Source of the DNA: an uncultured Bacteroides sp.
GTDB taxonomy: Bacteria; Bacteroidota; Bacteroidia; Bacteroidales; Bacteroidaceae
DNA: 64,000 bases
Direction of reading: 5' to 3'
NCBI RefSeq assembly: GCF_963666545.1
Contig: NZ_OY762899.1
Span: 1,364,001-1,428,000 of the forward strand
Part shown: positions 43,482-52,950 of the stretch, one piece after another
Position numbering within the stretch: position 1 is the first letter of the stretch
Layout: the number at the start of each line of letters is the position of its first letter
Notes under the pieces: model-generated
Database searches by the model: none
Seen by the model: only the letters and a program-made list of their open reading frames with translations
What the model was told of the DNA's origin: nothing
Program-made: the position numbers and the translations under genes

Positions 43482-43514
43482 TTGCATTAATGCGCTTTTT
43501 TTTTTATATCTTTG
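43482..43514 (+). promoter_or_regulatory. Promoter of the short GT5 gene
   Basis: TTG (43482-43484), 22-nt spacer, TATCTTTG (43507-43514). It lies within the extended open frame from 43472, so translation should start at ATG 43544. Confidence 0.65.
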
Positions 43515-43543
43515 CAGAATATTTACCGAGAACGATTGTTATT

Positions 43544-44365
43544 ATGACAAAGGCTAATAAAGTTTTATTTATTACACAAGAAATTATTCCTTACGTTGCT
43601 GAATCAGAAATGGCTAATGTAGGAAGATATTTACCACAAGCAATTCAAGAAAAAGGCAGAGAAATCAGAACTTTCATGCCGAAATGGGGGAACATTAACG
43701 AACGCAGAAATCAGCTGCACGAAGTTATTCGGCTCTCTGGTATGAACTTAATCATAGACGATACCGACCACCCGCTTATCATAAAAGTAGCCTCGATACA
43801 ATCAGCACGTATGCAAGTCTATTTCATCGATAACGATGACTATTTTCAAAACAAACTACAGACGGCAGACGAGAACGGACAGGAATACGAAGACAATGAC
43901 AGTCGGACGATCTTCTACGCCAGAGGGGTATTGGAAACAGTGAAAAAACTGCGATGGACTCCGGATGTAATCCACTGCCACGGATGGATGTCTGCCCTGG
44001 CACCGCTATATATAAAGAAAGCTTATAAAGATGAACCATCTTTTCGCGATGCCAAAGTGGTTTTCTCGATTTACGAAGATGACTTTAAAGATAAATTCAA
44101 AGACAACTTTGCCACACAACTACTTCTGAAAGATATTAATCAGGAAGATATAAAAACGCTCAATGGGCCGGTAGACTATGCCATGTTAATGAAACTGGCA
44201 GTAGATTACTCTGACGGCATCATTCAAAACAGCGAAAACGTGAATCAAGACGTCCTAGACTATGCACGCCAAACGGGCAAACCTGTCTTGGATTATCAAG
44301 CCACGGAAACTTACCCTGAAGCCTGCAATGAGTTTTACGATAAAATATGGGAAATGCCTAAATAA
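43544..44365 (+). CDS. Half-length glycogen/starch synthase (GT5 N-terminal domain) protein
   Basis: 273 aa, against about 480 for a full GlgA. It starts MTKANKVLFITQEIIPYVAE at 43544, since the promoter occupies the upstream extension. GT5 features are present: MANVGRYLPQAIQEKGREIR, FMPKWG, TPDVIHCHGWMSALAPLYI and DYSDGIIQNSENV. The ADP-glucose-binding K-T/V-GG motif expected after the first strand is replaced by AESEM, and the C-terminal nucleotide-binding Rossmann half is absent. It may be a regulatory or partner subunit, not a self-sufficient synthase. Located in the glycogen locus, facing the GH57-GT4-GDE operon. Confidence 0.8.
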   Translation: MTKANKVLFITQEIIPYVAESEMANVGRYLPQAIQEKGREIRTFMPKWGNINERRNQLHEVIRLSGMNLIIDDTDHPLIIKVASIQSARMQVYFIDNDDYFQNKLQTADENGQEYEDNDSRTIFYARGVLETVKKLRWTPDVIHCHGWMSALAPLYIKKAYKDEPSFRDAKVVFSIYEDDFKDKFKDNFATQLLLKDINQEDIKTLNGPVDYAMLMKLAVDYSDGIIQNSENVNQDVLDYARQTGKPVLDYQATETYPEACNEFYDKIWEMPK

Positions 44366-44398
44366 ACAAAATAACTTGAACTAAACGATACGACTATC

Positions 44399-45868
44399 AT
44401 GAAAGTGAAATACTTATTAACCGTATTAGTTGCCCTGAGCTTCTTTGGATGCGACGACAACACCAAAGGATTAGGACTTGATATGTTACCCGACTCTGAT
44501 AACATAACCGTGTTATCAAAAACTTTCGATGTAACCACTCAATCAATTCTATCCGGTCCTATTTATGCGAAAACAACTATCGGATATGTGGGCAAATTTA
44601 CAGATTCAGAGTTCGGATCTTACGAAGCAGGATTCCTCACGCAGCTAAATTGCACGGACAACCTAAAGTTTCCTTTCGAAGTCATGGCTGGTGATACAGC
44701 TTACCTAGCAGAGCTTGTGTTGTATTATTCTGACAATAAGAAAGAGAATAAAAAAGGATATTTTGGAGATTCCCTCAGCACTTGCCGTATGAATGTCTAT
44801 GAACTAAATAAAGTTTTGGATAAGAATCGCTACACAGACATTAATCCGGAACAATATTATAGCAAGACGGGTTTATTAGGACGCAAAGCTTATACAGCAG
44901 TAGATTTGTCCTTAAGTGATTCCATAAGATCTGCCAGCGATTTCACTCCTTTTGTGCGCTTCGTTCTTCCCAAAAACTTTGGTAACAACATCATCAAGCA
45001 AAACAAAGAACATCCAGAATACTTCAAAAACGCAGATGAATTCATTAAGAACATTTTCAAAGGTATCTATGTAAAAACTGAATATGGAGATGGAACAATA
45101 TTATATATCGATCATGTAAGCATGAACATTGTATACAATGCTCATTACACCGATAGTATCGGCAATTTTTTGAAGAAAAAAGATGGAAAAGATTCTCTCT
45201 ATTATGGCAAACGCACTTTTGCTGCCACTAAAGAGATTATTCAAGCGAATCGTTTTACCTCTTCCAATGAATTACAGAAGAAAGCAGACGAAACGAACTC
45301 TACTTATATAAAATCTCCTGCCGGCATTTTTACTGAAGCAACTCTACCGCTTCAGCAAATAGCAACCGAACTGAGCAAAGATACGTTGAATGCAGTTAAG
45401 TTGTCTTTTGTCCATTATGCTCAAGAGAAAAAGAATCAGTTCAGCATGATGCCTCCCCAATACGTGTTGCTGATACGCGAAAAGGATAAGAATACTTTCT
45501 TTGAGGAAAATAAATTGCCGGACAACATCACGTCCTATCTAGCGATGCATAATGCTTCAGCAGCTAACCAATATGTATTCAGCAATTTATCCAGACTGAT
45601 CACCACCTGCATTGCCGAAAAAGCTGAAGCGAAGAAAAAGGCAGGCACCGCATGGAACGAAGATAAATGGATGCAAGATAATCCCCTATGGAATAAAGTG
45701 GTCTTGATACCTGTATCTGTAGCTACCACTAAAGATAGTCGGGGGAATGTAAGTATTGCAAGCATACAACACGATATGCAACCTAGCTATGCTAGATTTA
45801 AAGGTGGTGCAGACGGCGTAAACAAGCTTAAATTAGAAATAGTCTATAGCAAGTTCAATTCAAAATAA
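44399..45868 (+). CDS. DUF4270 family lipoprotein
   Basis: 489 aa with a lipoprotein signal (LTVLVALSFFGC, then DDNTKGLGLDMLPD). The motif DSDNITVLSKTFDVTTQSI and the beta-rich body with YADxxIGxFTDSEFGSYEAGFLTQ-type segments match DUF4270. Members are exported and usually follow the GT5 gene in Bacteroides. Function unknown. It begins 33 nt after the GT5 stop, probably in the same transcript, and ends at a bidirectional terminator. Confidence 0.85.
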   Translation: MKVKYLLTVLVALSFFGCDDNTKGLGLDMLPDSDNITVLSKTFDVTTQSILSGPIYAKTTIGYVGKFTDSEFGSYEAGFLTQLNCTDNLKFPFEVMAGDTAYLAELVLYYSDNKKENKKGYFGDSLSTCRMNVYELNKVLDKNRYTDINPEQYYSKTGLLGRKAYTAVDLSLSDSIRSASDFTPFVRFVLPKNFGNNIIKQNKEHPEYFKNADEFIKNIFKGIYVKTEYGDGTILYIDHVSMNIVYNAHYTDSIGNFLKKKDGKDSLYYGKRTFAATKEIIQANRFTSSNELQKKADETNSTYIKSPAGIFTEATLPLQQIATELSKDTLNAVKLSFVHYAQEKKNQFSMMPPQYVLLIREKDKNTFFEENKLPDNITSYLAMHNASAANQYVFSNLSRLITTCIAEKAEAKKKAGTAWNEDKWMQDNPLWNKVVLIPVSVATTKDSRGNVSIASIQHDMQPSYARFKGGADGVNKLKLEIVYSKFNSK

Positions 45869-45885
45869 ATCTACTAAGAACCTAT

Positions 45886-45930
45886 AAAAAGAAGTCTCCC
45901 ACACGACAATCGTGTGGGAGACTTCTTTTT
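45886..45930. terminator. Bidirectional terminator
   Basis: Near-perfect 21-bp arms 45886-45906 and 45910-45930 (core GAAGTCTCCCACACGA) with a 3-nt loop; A-run on the left and T-run on the right. Serves DUF4270 and GH57, which converge. Confidence 0.92.
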
Positions 45931-45951
45931 TAGTATCGGCATATAGGGAAA

Positions 45952-47382
45952 CTATTTATCGGCTTTCTTTGCAGAGACTTTCTTTGGAGTAACGGCCTTT
46001 TTGACAGGAACCTTTTCTGTTGAAACACTCTTTGCAGGAGTTGTTTTTCCAGGAACAGCAGCTTCCTGAGCAGCAGGAACTGCCGGTTTAGCCTTTGCTG
46101 TCTTAGCCTGCAAATGCTCCAACTCTCTATGCAGATCGGCGAGTTCCTCTCCTTGATTCCGAATAGTAGTAAGCAGCGAATTCAGTTCTTCATTATCTAT
46201 ATCCTCAGGATAGAGAGAATTCACACGGTTAATAAAGTCGCCAAGAATATTCATATAGTTGGTGAACGCATCATAAGCAGAGTCGTAAATTCCCCGAGAA
46301 AAAGCAATTCCTGTATTCTTAGTAGTCATGAAACGGAAGTTATTGCTAGCCTGCAAATAATCCCAATCTTGCTTGATGCGACGATCATCACAAAGGTAAA
46401 CACGTTCGGCTACGCTATAAAGCTTGTTGAACGCCTCACGCTGAAGCACATTACCCAACCACGGAGTAACATCTCTTTCTTCGTTTACCCAAGAGATTGG
46501 ATCCGGAACATCTATTGAAGACACCGACTTCGACTTCGTTACAATTTCCGTTGGCATAGAGAAAGTAATACCTTTCGCTTTCGCACATGCAGGAAGAGCC
46601 TTCAAAAACTCCAATATATTGGAAGACAATGGTTGGGAAATCCCCAAAGCAGAGAGTTCCATGAAGATGTTGATCACTTGCTCATCTTGTGGCAAAGCAT
46701 CTATCCAATTAATATAAGTATCTGCAAACAATGGATATTCGCTCCATTCCGAATTAGAGAAACGCAAACCAATATCATCCGACAGTTTAAAATCGCGCAA
46801 CAATAGTTTAAGATTAGGCGCCTGACTACAATGATACATATAATGAGGACTCTTCCATCCAAGTATGTATTTCGCTCCTTCCGTTAGCATTCCCTTAAAT
46901 CCCATGCTCGCCACGGTAGCGCCTATTCCATCGGAGTAAATAAGGCTTGAATTGCGGAAAACCTTGGGAGCCTTGCCAAATAATTGCTTAATCTTATTGC
47001 TTTGGCGCATCACCTCCTCTTTAAAACACTCTTCGTTGACCAGAGACGACAAACCATGAGAGTAAGGCTCAGCCAAAAATTCACAGCAATCCGTATCATT
47101 CAGTTGATGAAGCAAATCAATCACAGCGGGAGCATGTATTTCAAGTTGTTCCAAAGCCACTCCCGAAATGGAAAGAGCTACTTTGAAGGTACCTCCCGAG
47201 TTCTTCACCATATCAATCAACGCACTCAACGCCGGAATGTAAGAACGTTCGGCTACCTCGTTAATGCTTGCTTCATTGACATAATCATCATAGTAATAGT
47301 GATCTTTACCTATATCGAAAAAACGATAGCGTTTCAGATGGATGATCTGATGTATCTCAAAATAAAGACAGATTGTTCTCAT
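45952..47382 (-). CDS. GH57 family glycoside hydrolase (alpha-amylase-like) with basic tail
   Basis: 476 aa. The start MRTICLYFEIHQIIHLKRYR and FKVALSISGVALEQLE, FLAEPYSHGL and ILGWKSPHYMYH are the usual GH57 motifs. No signal peptide, so it acts on cytoplasmic alpha-glucan such as glycogen. Residues ~400-430 form a short coiled coil (RNQGEELADLHRELEHLQAK). The last 45 residues are a Lys/Ala/Pro/Val tail (VPVKKAVTPKKVSAKKADK) like histone-H1-type tails, outside the GH57 fold. Third gene of the GDE-GT4-GH57 operon. Confidence 0.87.
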   Translation of the reverse strand: MRTICLYFEIHQIIHLKRYRFFDIGKDHYYYDDYVNEASINEVAERSYIPALSALIDMVKNSGGTFKVALSISGVALEQLEIHAPAVIDLLHQLNDTDCCEFLAEPYSHGLSSLVNEECFKEEVMRQSNKIKQLFGKAPKVFRNSSLIYSDGIGATVASMGFKGMLTEGAKYILGWKSPHYMYHCSQAPNLKLLLRDFKLSDDIGLRFSNSEWSEYPLFADTYINWIDALPQDEQVINIFMELSALGISQPLSSNILEFLKALPACAKAKGITFSMPTEIVTKSKSVSSIDVPDPISWVNEERDVTPWLGNVLQREAFNKLYSVAERVYLCDDRRIKQDWDYLQASNNFRFMTTKNTGIAFSRGIYDSAYDAFTNYMNILGDFINRVNSLYPEDIDNEELNSLLTTIRNQGEELADLHRELEHLQAKTAKAKPAVPAAQEAAVPGKTTPAKSVSTEKVPVKKAVTPKKVSAKKADK

Positions 47383-47400
47383 ATCTATACTGTTTCTTTG

Positions 47401-48669
47401 TTATCTATATTGCTTCAAAACTTCATCGTAAATGCCACGAACTTTATATCCCACATTTTCCCACTTGATCTGGTCTACTTCCTTTTTGCCTTCATCTCGA
47501 AGATATTCATACAAAGATTGATAGGTGCAAATAGAATAGATTGCATCTGCCATGGCTTGAATATCCCAATAATCAGTCTTGATACATTTATCAAGTATTT
47601 CGGCGCAACCGGACTGTTTGGATATAATGGTAGGCACACTGCATTGCATCGCCTCAAGCGGAGAAATGCCAAAAGGCTCGGACACGGAAGGCATAATGTA
47701 AACATCACTAGCCTTCAATACTTCATATACCTGATCTCCCTTCATAAATCCCGGAAAATGAAAACGATCCGCAATGCCTCGTTCGGCAACCAAACGAATC
47801 ATTTCATTCATCATATCGCCATTGCCTGCCATCACAAAGCGGATGTTGCGAGTACGTTTAAGTACCATGGAAGCAGCCTCTACAAAATATTCCGGCCCTT
47901 TCTGCATGGTAATTCGCCCTAAAAATGTAACGACCTTTTCTTTAGGATTCTTTTTGGGAACAATATCCATGATCTCCTGAGATAGCGGAGAAACAGCATT
48001 ATGCACCGTAGTAACCTTTCTCGGATCCTGAAAATATTTATCAATCACCGTTTGTCGGGTCAGTTCACTCACACACATAATGTGATCTGCCTGATCCATG
48101 CCATTCTTTTCAATCGCATATACCGTCGGATTCACATTGCCCCGACTACGATCGAAATCTGTAGCATGCACGTGTATTACTAATGGTTTCCCCGTAACCT
48201 GTTTCGCATGAATACCAGCCGGATAAGTAAGCCAATCATGAGAGTGAATGATGTCAAACTGTTGCTGACGCGCTACCACACCGGCAACAATAGAATAGTT
48301 ATTGATTTCTTCATACAAATTATCGGGGTAACGTCCGGAAAACTCAATGCATCCCAAGTCATTAGTATACAAGTAGTTGAAATCAGCATAGATATGATCA
48401 CGCAAATCGTAATACAACTGCGGATCCATGCAAGATCCGAGACGATTACTGACATACTCCCAATTGACATTCCGCCAAACAACCGGAGTGTTATTCATTC
48501 CTATTATTTTCAGAAAACTCTTGTCCTCATCCCCCCAAGGCTTTGGTATGCAAAAAGTAATATCCATATCCTCTTGCAAGGCCATACCTTTTGTCAAACC
48601 GTAGCTAGCTGTTCCTAATCCTCCTAAAATATGAGGGGGGAATTCCCATCCAAACATTAAAACCTTCAT
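47401..48669 (-). CDS. GT4 family glycosyltransferase, glycogen locus
   Basis: 422 aa, complete GT-B fold. N-terminal MKVLMFGWEFPPHILGGLGT, central FDIIHSHDWLTYPAGIHAKQ, and the GT4 donor-site EPFGISPLEAMQCSVPTIIS. Placement between a debranching enzyme and a GH57 suggests an alpha-glucan synthase or maltosyl/glucosyl transferase, possibly the true glycogen synthase of this locus; that is inference. A strong Shine-Dalgarno (GGAGGGG, complement of 48674-48680) overlaps the stop codon of the upstream gene and lies 4 nt before the ATG, unusual here and a sign of translational coupling. Confidence 0.87.
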   Translation of the reverse strand: MKVLMFGWEFPPHILGGLGTASYGLTKGMALQEDMDITFCIPKPWGDEDKSFLKIIGMNNTPVVWRNVNWEYVSNRLGSCMDPQLYYDLRDHIYADFNYLYTNDLGCIEFSGRYPDNLYEEINNYSIVAGVVARQQQFDIIHSHDWLTYPAGIHAKQVTGKPLVIHVHATDFDRSRGNVNPTVYAIEKNGMDQADHIMCVSELTRQTVIDKYFQDPRKVTTVHNAVSPLSQEIMDIVPKKNPKEKVVTFLGRITMQKGPEYFVEAASMVLKRTRNIRFVMAGNGDMMNEMIRLVAERGIADRFHFPGFMKGDQVYEVLKASDVYIMPSVSEPFGISPLEAMQCSVPTIISKQSGCAEILDKCIKTDYWDIQAMADAIYSICTYQSLYEYLRDEGKKEVDQIKWENVGYKVRGIYDEVLKQYR

Positions 48670-48679
48670 TTTACCCCTC

Positions 48680-50620
48680 CTATAGATTATATTTAGACAA
48701 TAGTTTCAGAATACGCAAGATCTCTGCCACATTCATGGCAAATGACACGGCACCGCGTCCTTTAAATGGGGGGTTACCATCAAACAGTTCGGGCAAGGAA
48801 CCGATGCAATGATTCGTCATTTCATCTTCAAACCCGATCAATTGACGCTCCACGAAAGAGATGCCACTCATCTTATAGACACGCAAATAAGCCTCCATAT
48901 AAAATCCCATCAGCCACGGCCAAGCCGTCCCTTGATGGTAGGCCTGATCTCTCTCCATCTGCGTTCCCACATAATTGGGATTGTATCCTCCACTCTTAGG
49001 GCTCAGACTACGCAGCCCTTTAGGCGTAAGCAGTTCTTTGGTAACAATATCAAGTACCTGTTTTTTCTGTACTCTATCAAGTGGAGAATAATCAAAAGCA
49101 ACGGTAAATATCATATTTGGTCGTACGCTCCAATCCATCATATTTCCATCTACATAGTCCAGAAGATAGCCATGCTCATTGCGAAACACATCCACAAATG
49201 ATTTCGCCGTAATTTGCGCCTGCTCATCCAGTGAATCGGCAAGAATGGTATTTCCGCCTTCCCGAGACATGTCGGCAACAAAACGTAATGCATTATACCA
49301 CAACGCATTTACCTCTACCACATATCCGGTGCGCGGAGTAACGGGAAGTCCATTTATGGTAGAGTTCATCCAGGTAACTGCCTTGTCAGTACCATTTGTA
49401 TAAAGCAAGCCATTTTCGTGAAGAAATAAATTAGGATGCTTACGTTGACGAATAAATTCAATAATCTCTTGAAGCAACTCGCCATATTTTGTGCGACATT
49501 GTTCACGTGTCGTATCTCTGGCATATTGCTGCAAAGCCCACACTGCCCATAGCAACACATCAGGATCGTCCATCTCTTCAATCTTACAATCCGCAGGCTG
49601 ACCACTCATGTAATTACGTATTGCACCTTGTGCCGTTTCCATCACCTCTTCAAACTCGTCTCTCTCATCCACGGCAAGTGTCAGACCGGGCAAGGAAACA
49701 AACATATCTCTCGCTCTACATTTAAACCATGGATAACCGGCTAAAATATAGTGGCAATTCTCTTGCTTATTATGAAATTGATGGGCAGAGTTCTTCAAAC
49801 AATGGTAAAAACTATCACGAGGAGTGCGATCGGCCACTTCAGCCTCAAAGGTTCGTTTCAATTGATGAGTGGAAGTCGCTGAAATACCGGCCGAGAAAAC
49901 AACGCTCTCTCCCTTCCTTATATCCACTTCAAAATAGCCCGGAACATACAAATCCTCATTAAAATCATATCCCCTCTCCTGCTCTTTGGGATATTCTATT
50001 CCCTTGTACCAGTCGGGAACAAAATGAAACTCATTCTTCTTGTTCACCTGCATAAACAACTCCGGATAACCCGGATACATACAAGTCTTTATCCCATTTT
50101 CCACCTCTTGGTACTCTCTGCTTGCCAAATCGTTTTGATGAGTATACTGGCGAACACTTCTAAAAGCGAGAAACGGGCGCAAACGAAGCTTCGTAGCAGA
50201 GTGTGCATCGACTAATGTGTAGCGAATTAAAATTCTATTCTCATAATGTACAAAAACTTTTTCTTTTGTCAGAATAACGCCTCCAACACGGTAAGTGGTC
50301 ACCGGAACTTTCTCACAATCGAACTCGCGAATATATTTATGCCCGTTCGGACTAAAATTATTCCCTTGATATTTGTGTAGTCCCAAATTGAATTCCGCAC
50401 CATGCTGAACAACCGTTTCATCCAAAGAAGATAGCAGCACATGATTTTCATCGTCCAAATAAGGGACGGGTATCACCAACAATCCGTGATATTTTCGTGT
50501 GTTGCAATCTACAATCGTTGTACAATGATAAGCTCCCGATTTATTCGTCCGAAGAATCTCCCTAAGCAAAGATTCTTCTAAATTAATCATAAGAGTCTTG
50601 TCAAATCGTAAATAACTCAT
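48680..50620 (-). CDS. Glycogen debranching enzyme (amylo-alpha-1,6-glucosidase, GH133)
   Basis: 646 aa. The N-terminal domain starts MSYLRFDKTLMINLEESLLR and has SGAYHCTTIVDCNTRKYHGL. The C-terminal (alpha/alpha)6 GDE domain has HYILAGYPWFKCRARDMFVS, VTWMNSTINGLPVTPRTGYV and the late RDQAYHQGTAWPWLMGFYME, all conserved in the family. It removes alpha-1,6-linked glucose at branch points. No signal peptide. First gene of the operon; a possible promoter is TATTTTTG on the minus strand (complement of 50683-50690). Confidence 0.92.
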   Translation of the reverse strand: MSYLRFDKTLMINLEESLLREILRTNKSGAYHCTTIVDCNTRKYHGLLVIPVPYLDDENHVLLSSLDETVVQHGAEFNLGLHKYQGNNFSPNGHKYIREFDCEKVPVTTYRVGGVILTKEKVFVHYENRILIRYTLVDAHSATKLRLRPFLAFRSVRQYTHQNDLASREYQEVENGIKTCMYPGYPELFMQVNKKNEFHFVPDWYKGIEYPKEQERGYDFNEDLYVPGYFEVDIRKGESVVFSAGISATSTHQLKRTFEAEVADRTPRDSFYHCLKNSAHQFHNKQENCHYILAGYPWFKCRARDMFVSLPGLTLAVDERDEFEEVMETAQGAIRNYMSGQPADCKIEEMDDPDVLLWAVWALQQYARDTTREQCRTKYGELLQEIIEFIRQRKHPNLFLHENGLLYTNGTDKAVTWMNSTINGLPVTPRTGYVVEVNALWYNALRFVADMSREGGNTILADSLDEQAQITAKSFVDVFRNEHGYLLDYVDGNMMDWSVRPNMIFTVAFDYSPLDRVQKKQVLDIVTKELLTPKGLRSLSPKSGGYNPNYVGTQMERDQAYHQGTAWPWLMGFYMEAYLRVYKMSGISFVERQLIGFEDEMTNHCIGSLPELFDGNPPFKGRGAVSFAMNVAEILRILKLLSKYNL

Positions 50621-50789
50621 AGTTATGCACTATTTAAAGGTTAATGATGTTTAAAGCCATTCTACAAAACGTATGTATTGCCCAAAAATACAAATTAAAG
50701 GAAGAAACAAAAATAAAAAGCCGTTTTATTTTTCGTTTTCAATGTAAATATTCGTAGCATTGCAACTTAATCACTGAAAAAGAGAGAAG

Positions 50790-51446
50790 ATGAAGCCGGA
50801 CTTGCAGAAAATGACAGTAGCGATGGTGATTCCACTGTTCCTTATTTTCATTTTATATACAATAAAAATACTAGAAGTTGGAATGGATTGGGACTTCACG
50901 CATCTGGGAGTGTACCCGCTAAGCAGGAAAGGCGTTTTCGGAATCTTTGCTCACCCATTGATACACAGTAGTTTCCAACATCTTTTTGCCAACACCATTC
51001 CTCTTTTTTTCTTATCTTGGTGTTTATTTTATTTTTATCGGGATATAGCCCCATACATCTTTTTTGCCATCTGGATAGGGTGCGGAGTACTAACATTCCT
51101 CATTGGCAAACCCGGATGGCACATCGGAGCAAGTGGAATCATCTACGGACTAGCCTTTTTCTTGTTTTTCAGTGGGATATTAAGAAAACACGTCCCACTT
51201 ATCGCCATCTCTTTGCTGGTCACATTCCTTTATGGAGGCCTTATCTGGAACATGCTTCCCTTCTTTGCTAAAGAAACAACTTCTTGGGAAGGTCACTTGA
51301 GCGGCGCCATAGCCGGCACGCTATGCGCCATCCTGTTCAGCAATTATGGGCCGCAAAAGCCCGAGATGCCGGAAGAGGAAGAGATAGAAACGCCCGAAAA
51401 AGACGATGCAATGCCTATAAATTCGGATGAAGAAACGTTGAGCTAA
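50790..51446 (+). CDS. Rhomboid family intramembrane serine protease
   Basis: 218 aa with six membrane segments. The catalytic serine is in GWHIGASGIIYGLAFF (GxSG) and the histidine in WEGHLSGAIAGTLCAI. FAHPLIHSSFQHLFANTIPL carries the conserved H-x(4)-H-x(3)-N region of the second segment. It cleaves substrates within the inner membrane. The acidic C-terminal tail (EMPEEEEIETPEKDDA) is cytoplasmic. Its stop is one base from the end of the convergent marC gene. Confidence 0.93.
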   Translation: MKPDLQKMTVAMVIPLFLIFILYTIKILEVGMDWDFTHLGVYPLSRKGVFGIFAHPLIHSSFQHLFANTIPLFFLSWCLFYFYRDIAPYIFFAIWIGCGVLTFLIGKPGWHIGASGIIYGLAFFLFFSGILRKHVPLIAISLLVTFLYGGLIWNMLPFFAKETTSWEGHLSGAIAGTLCAILFSNYGPQKPEMPEEEEIETPEKDDAMPINSDEETLS

Positions 51447-51447
51447 C

Positions 51448-52044
51448 TTATTTGTTTAAAGCTTCAATCAAGATGGATACGTTTGCTGTAAAAAGTCTCA
51501 CAGATATAGCGAGCAAGATGATTCCGAAGAATTTACGAATGATGTAAATGCCCCCTTTGCCTAAGAAATTTTCTATGCGACGCGTCATACGGAGAACAAT
51601 ATAAACCCAAAACATATTGAGCACCAAAGCAAGAATAATATTTAAACTGTCATACTCGGCTCTAAGCGACAATAAGGTCGTAAAAGTACCCGGACCGGCC
51701 AATAGAGGAAAAACCAAAGGAACAAGCGTCACTTCTTTAATCGGGCCCTGATTTTTAAAGATCTCTATATCGAGAATCATCTCAAGTGACATTAAGAAAA
51801 TGACAAACGCACCTGCCACAGCAAAAGAAGCAATATCTACATGAAACAATTTCAACATCATGTCACCAGCATAAAAGAAGCCTACCATCAATATAAAAGA
51901 AATAACAGTCGCATTAATGGCATTAACTCCCTTACCCTTTTGAGTCAAATTAAGGATAATTGGAATCGCTCCTATAATATCAATGACAGCGAACAACACG
52001 ATGAAAGCGCTGATCATTTCCTGAAGATTAAATCCGGTAAACAT
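51448..52044 (-). CDS. MarC family integral membrane protein
   Basis: 198 aa from ATG 52044, six membrane segments (EMISAFIVLFAVIDIIGAIP, AVAGAFVIFLMSLEMILDIE, PLVFPLLAGPGTFTTLL). The frame is open to 52092, but a -7 box (52063-52070) lies in that part, and a Shine-Dalgarno GGAGGAG (complement of 52047-52053) directly precedes the ATG at 52044. UPF0056/MarC family; proposed transporter, function not established (the early link to multiple antibiotic resistance was withdrawn). Convergent with the rhomboid gene, 1-nt gap. Confidence 0.9.
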   Translation of the reverse strand: MFTGFNLQEMISAFIVLFAVIDIIGAIPIILNLTQKGKGVNAINATVISFILMVGFFYAGDMMLKLFHVDIASFAVAGAFVIFLMSLEMILDIEIFKNQGPIKEVTLVPLVFPLLAGPGTFTTLLSLRAEYDSLNIILALVLNMFWVYIVLRMTRRIENFLGKGGIYIIRKFFGIILLAISVRLFTANVSILIEALNK

Positions 52045-52062
52045 AACTCCTCCTTTTTTCTG

Positions 52063-52070
52063 CAAAGATA
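52063..52070 (-). promoter_or_regulatory. -7 box for marC
   Basis: TATCTTTG on the minus strand (complement of 52063-52070) matches TAnnTTTG. It decides the marC start at 52044. Confidence 0.55.
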
Positions 52071-52183
52071 ATCGATTTTTATGCACAGACAATAAGTATT
52101 GAGATGAATCGTCTCCTTACTTAAGAAATAATAAAAAAAACAAAAAGAGAAAGCAAATAAAAACAAAGAGGGGCTATAATGGT

Positions 52184-52191
52184 TACATTTG
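52184..52191 (+). promoter_or_regulatory. -7 box for the Crp/Fnr gene
   Basis: TACATTTG (52184-52191) matches TAnnTTTG, 25 nt before the ATG at 52217. Confidence 0.55.
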
Positions 52192-52216
52192 TCTGCAAAA
52201 TAGAAAGATTTGCTAT

Positions 52217-52930
52217 ATGAAGACAATGTATGATACCTTACTGCAACTACCTTTGTTTCAAGGCCTTTGCCGTGAAGACTTCACTAATATATTAGGAAAA
52301 GTAAAGCTACATTTTACAACTTACAAAGTGGGAGAAAGCATCGTCAAACCTGACATGGTTTGTGATAGATTGGTCTTTCTACTAAAAGGAGAAATATCCT
52401 CTTATTCTTCACCAAAAGGTAAGTATTTTACCTTTATCGAGCATTTTGAAGCTCCATACGTAATAGAGGTACATTCCCTGTTTGGCATGAATCTCAATTA
52501 CACCTCTTCGTATGTAGCCCGTACAGAAGCACAAACCATTAGCGTAAGCAAATCATTTGTGCTTAACGAATTATTCAACTATGATATATTCCGGCTCAAT
52601 TATATGAATATTGTCAGCAATCGTGCCCAGATATTCTACGACCGTGTATGGAGAAGTGCCTCAGAAACAATTGAAGAGAAAATTATCGATTTCATTCTTG
52701 CTCGTACTGAAAAATTTACCGGAGAAAAAGACCTGAAAATCCGAATGGAGGATATTGGGGCTTATGTTGATGGCACACGCTTGAATGTATCTAAAGCATT
52801 GAATGACCTTCAAGCTCTGGGATTACTCATCCTCAGCCGAAAAGCCATTCATATTCCGGAAATAAGTGCACTCGTACAGTGGAGTGAAGCACAAAGAAAT
52901 AGTAAGAAGAAGAAGGTTGAAAACTTCTAA
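52217..52930 (+). CDS. Crp/Fnr family transcriptional regulator
   Basis: 237 aa. The N-terminal cyclic-nucleotide-binding-like beta roll spans ~15-130 (LFQGLCREDFTNILGKVKLH, DRLVFLLKGEISSYS). The C-terminal winged HTH has IRMEDIGAYVDGTRLNVSKA followed by LNDLQALGLLILSRK. No cysteine cluster of FNR type is seen in the N-terminus, so it is not an obvious [4Fe-4S] oxygen sensor. Effector unknown. The gene is alone with its own promoter and is followed 21 nt later by a palindromic repeat. Confidence 0.9.
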   Translation: MKTMYDTLLQLPLFQGLCREDFTNILGKVKLHFTTYKVGESIVKPDMVCDRLVFLLKGEISSYSSPKGKYFTFIEHFEAPYVIEVHSLFGMNLNYTSSYVARTEAQTISVSKSFVLNELFNYDIFRLNYMNIVSNRAQIFYDRVWRSASETIEEKIIDFILARTEKFTGEKDLKIRMEDIGAYVDGTRLNVSKALNDLQALGLLILSRKAIHIPEISALVQWSEAQRNSKKKKVENF

Positions 52931-52950
52931 TGTAAAGATTCAAGATATGC

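Noticed and set aside
46984-47922. 312-codon open frame on the plus strand
   Set aside because: Antisense to the GH57 and GT4 genes, both with clear family motifs; the frame has no recognisable motif and no promoter.
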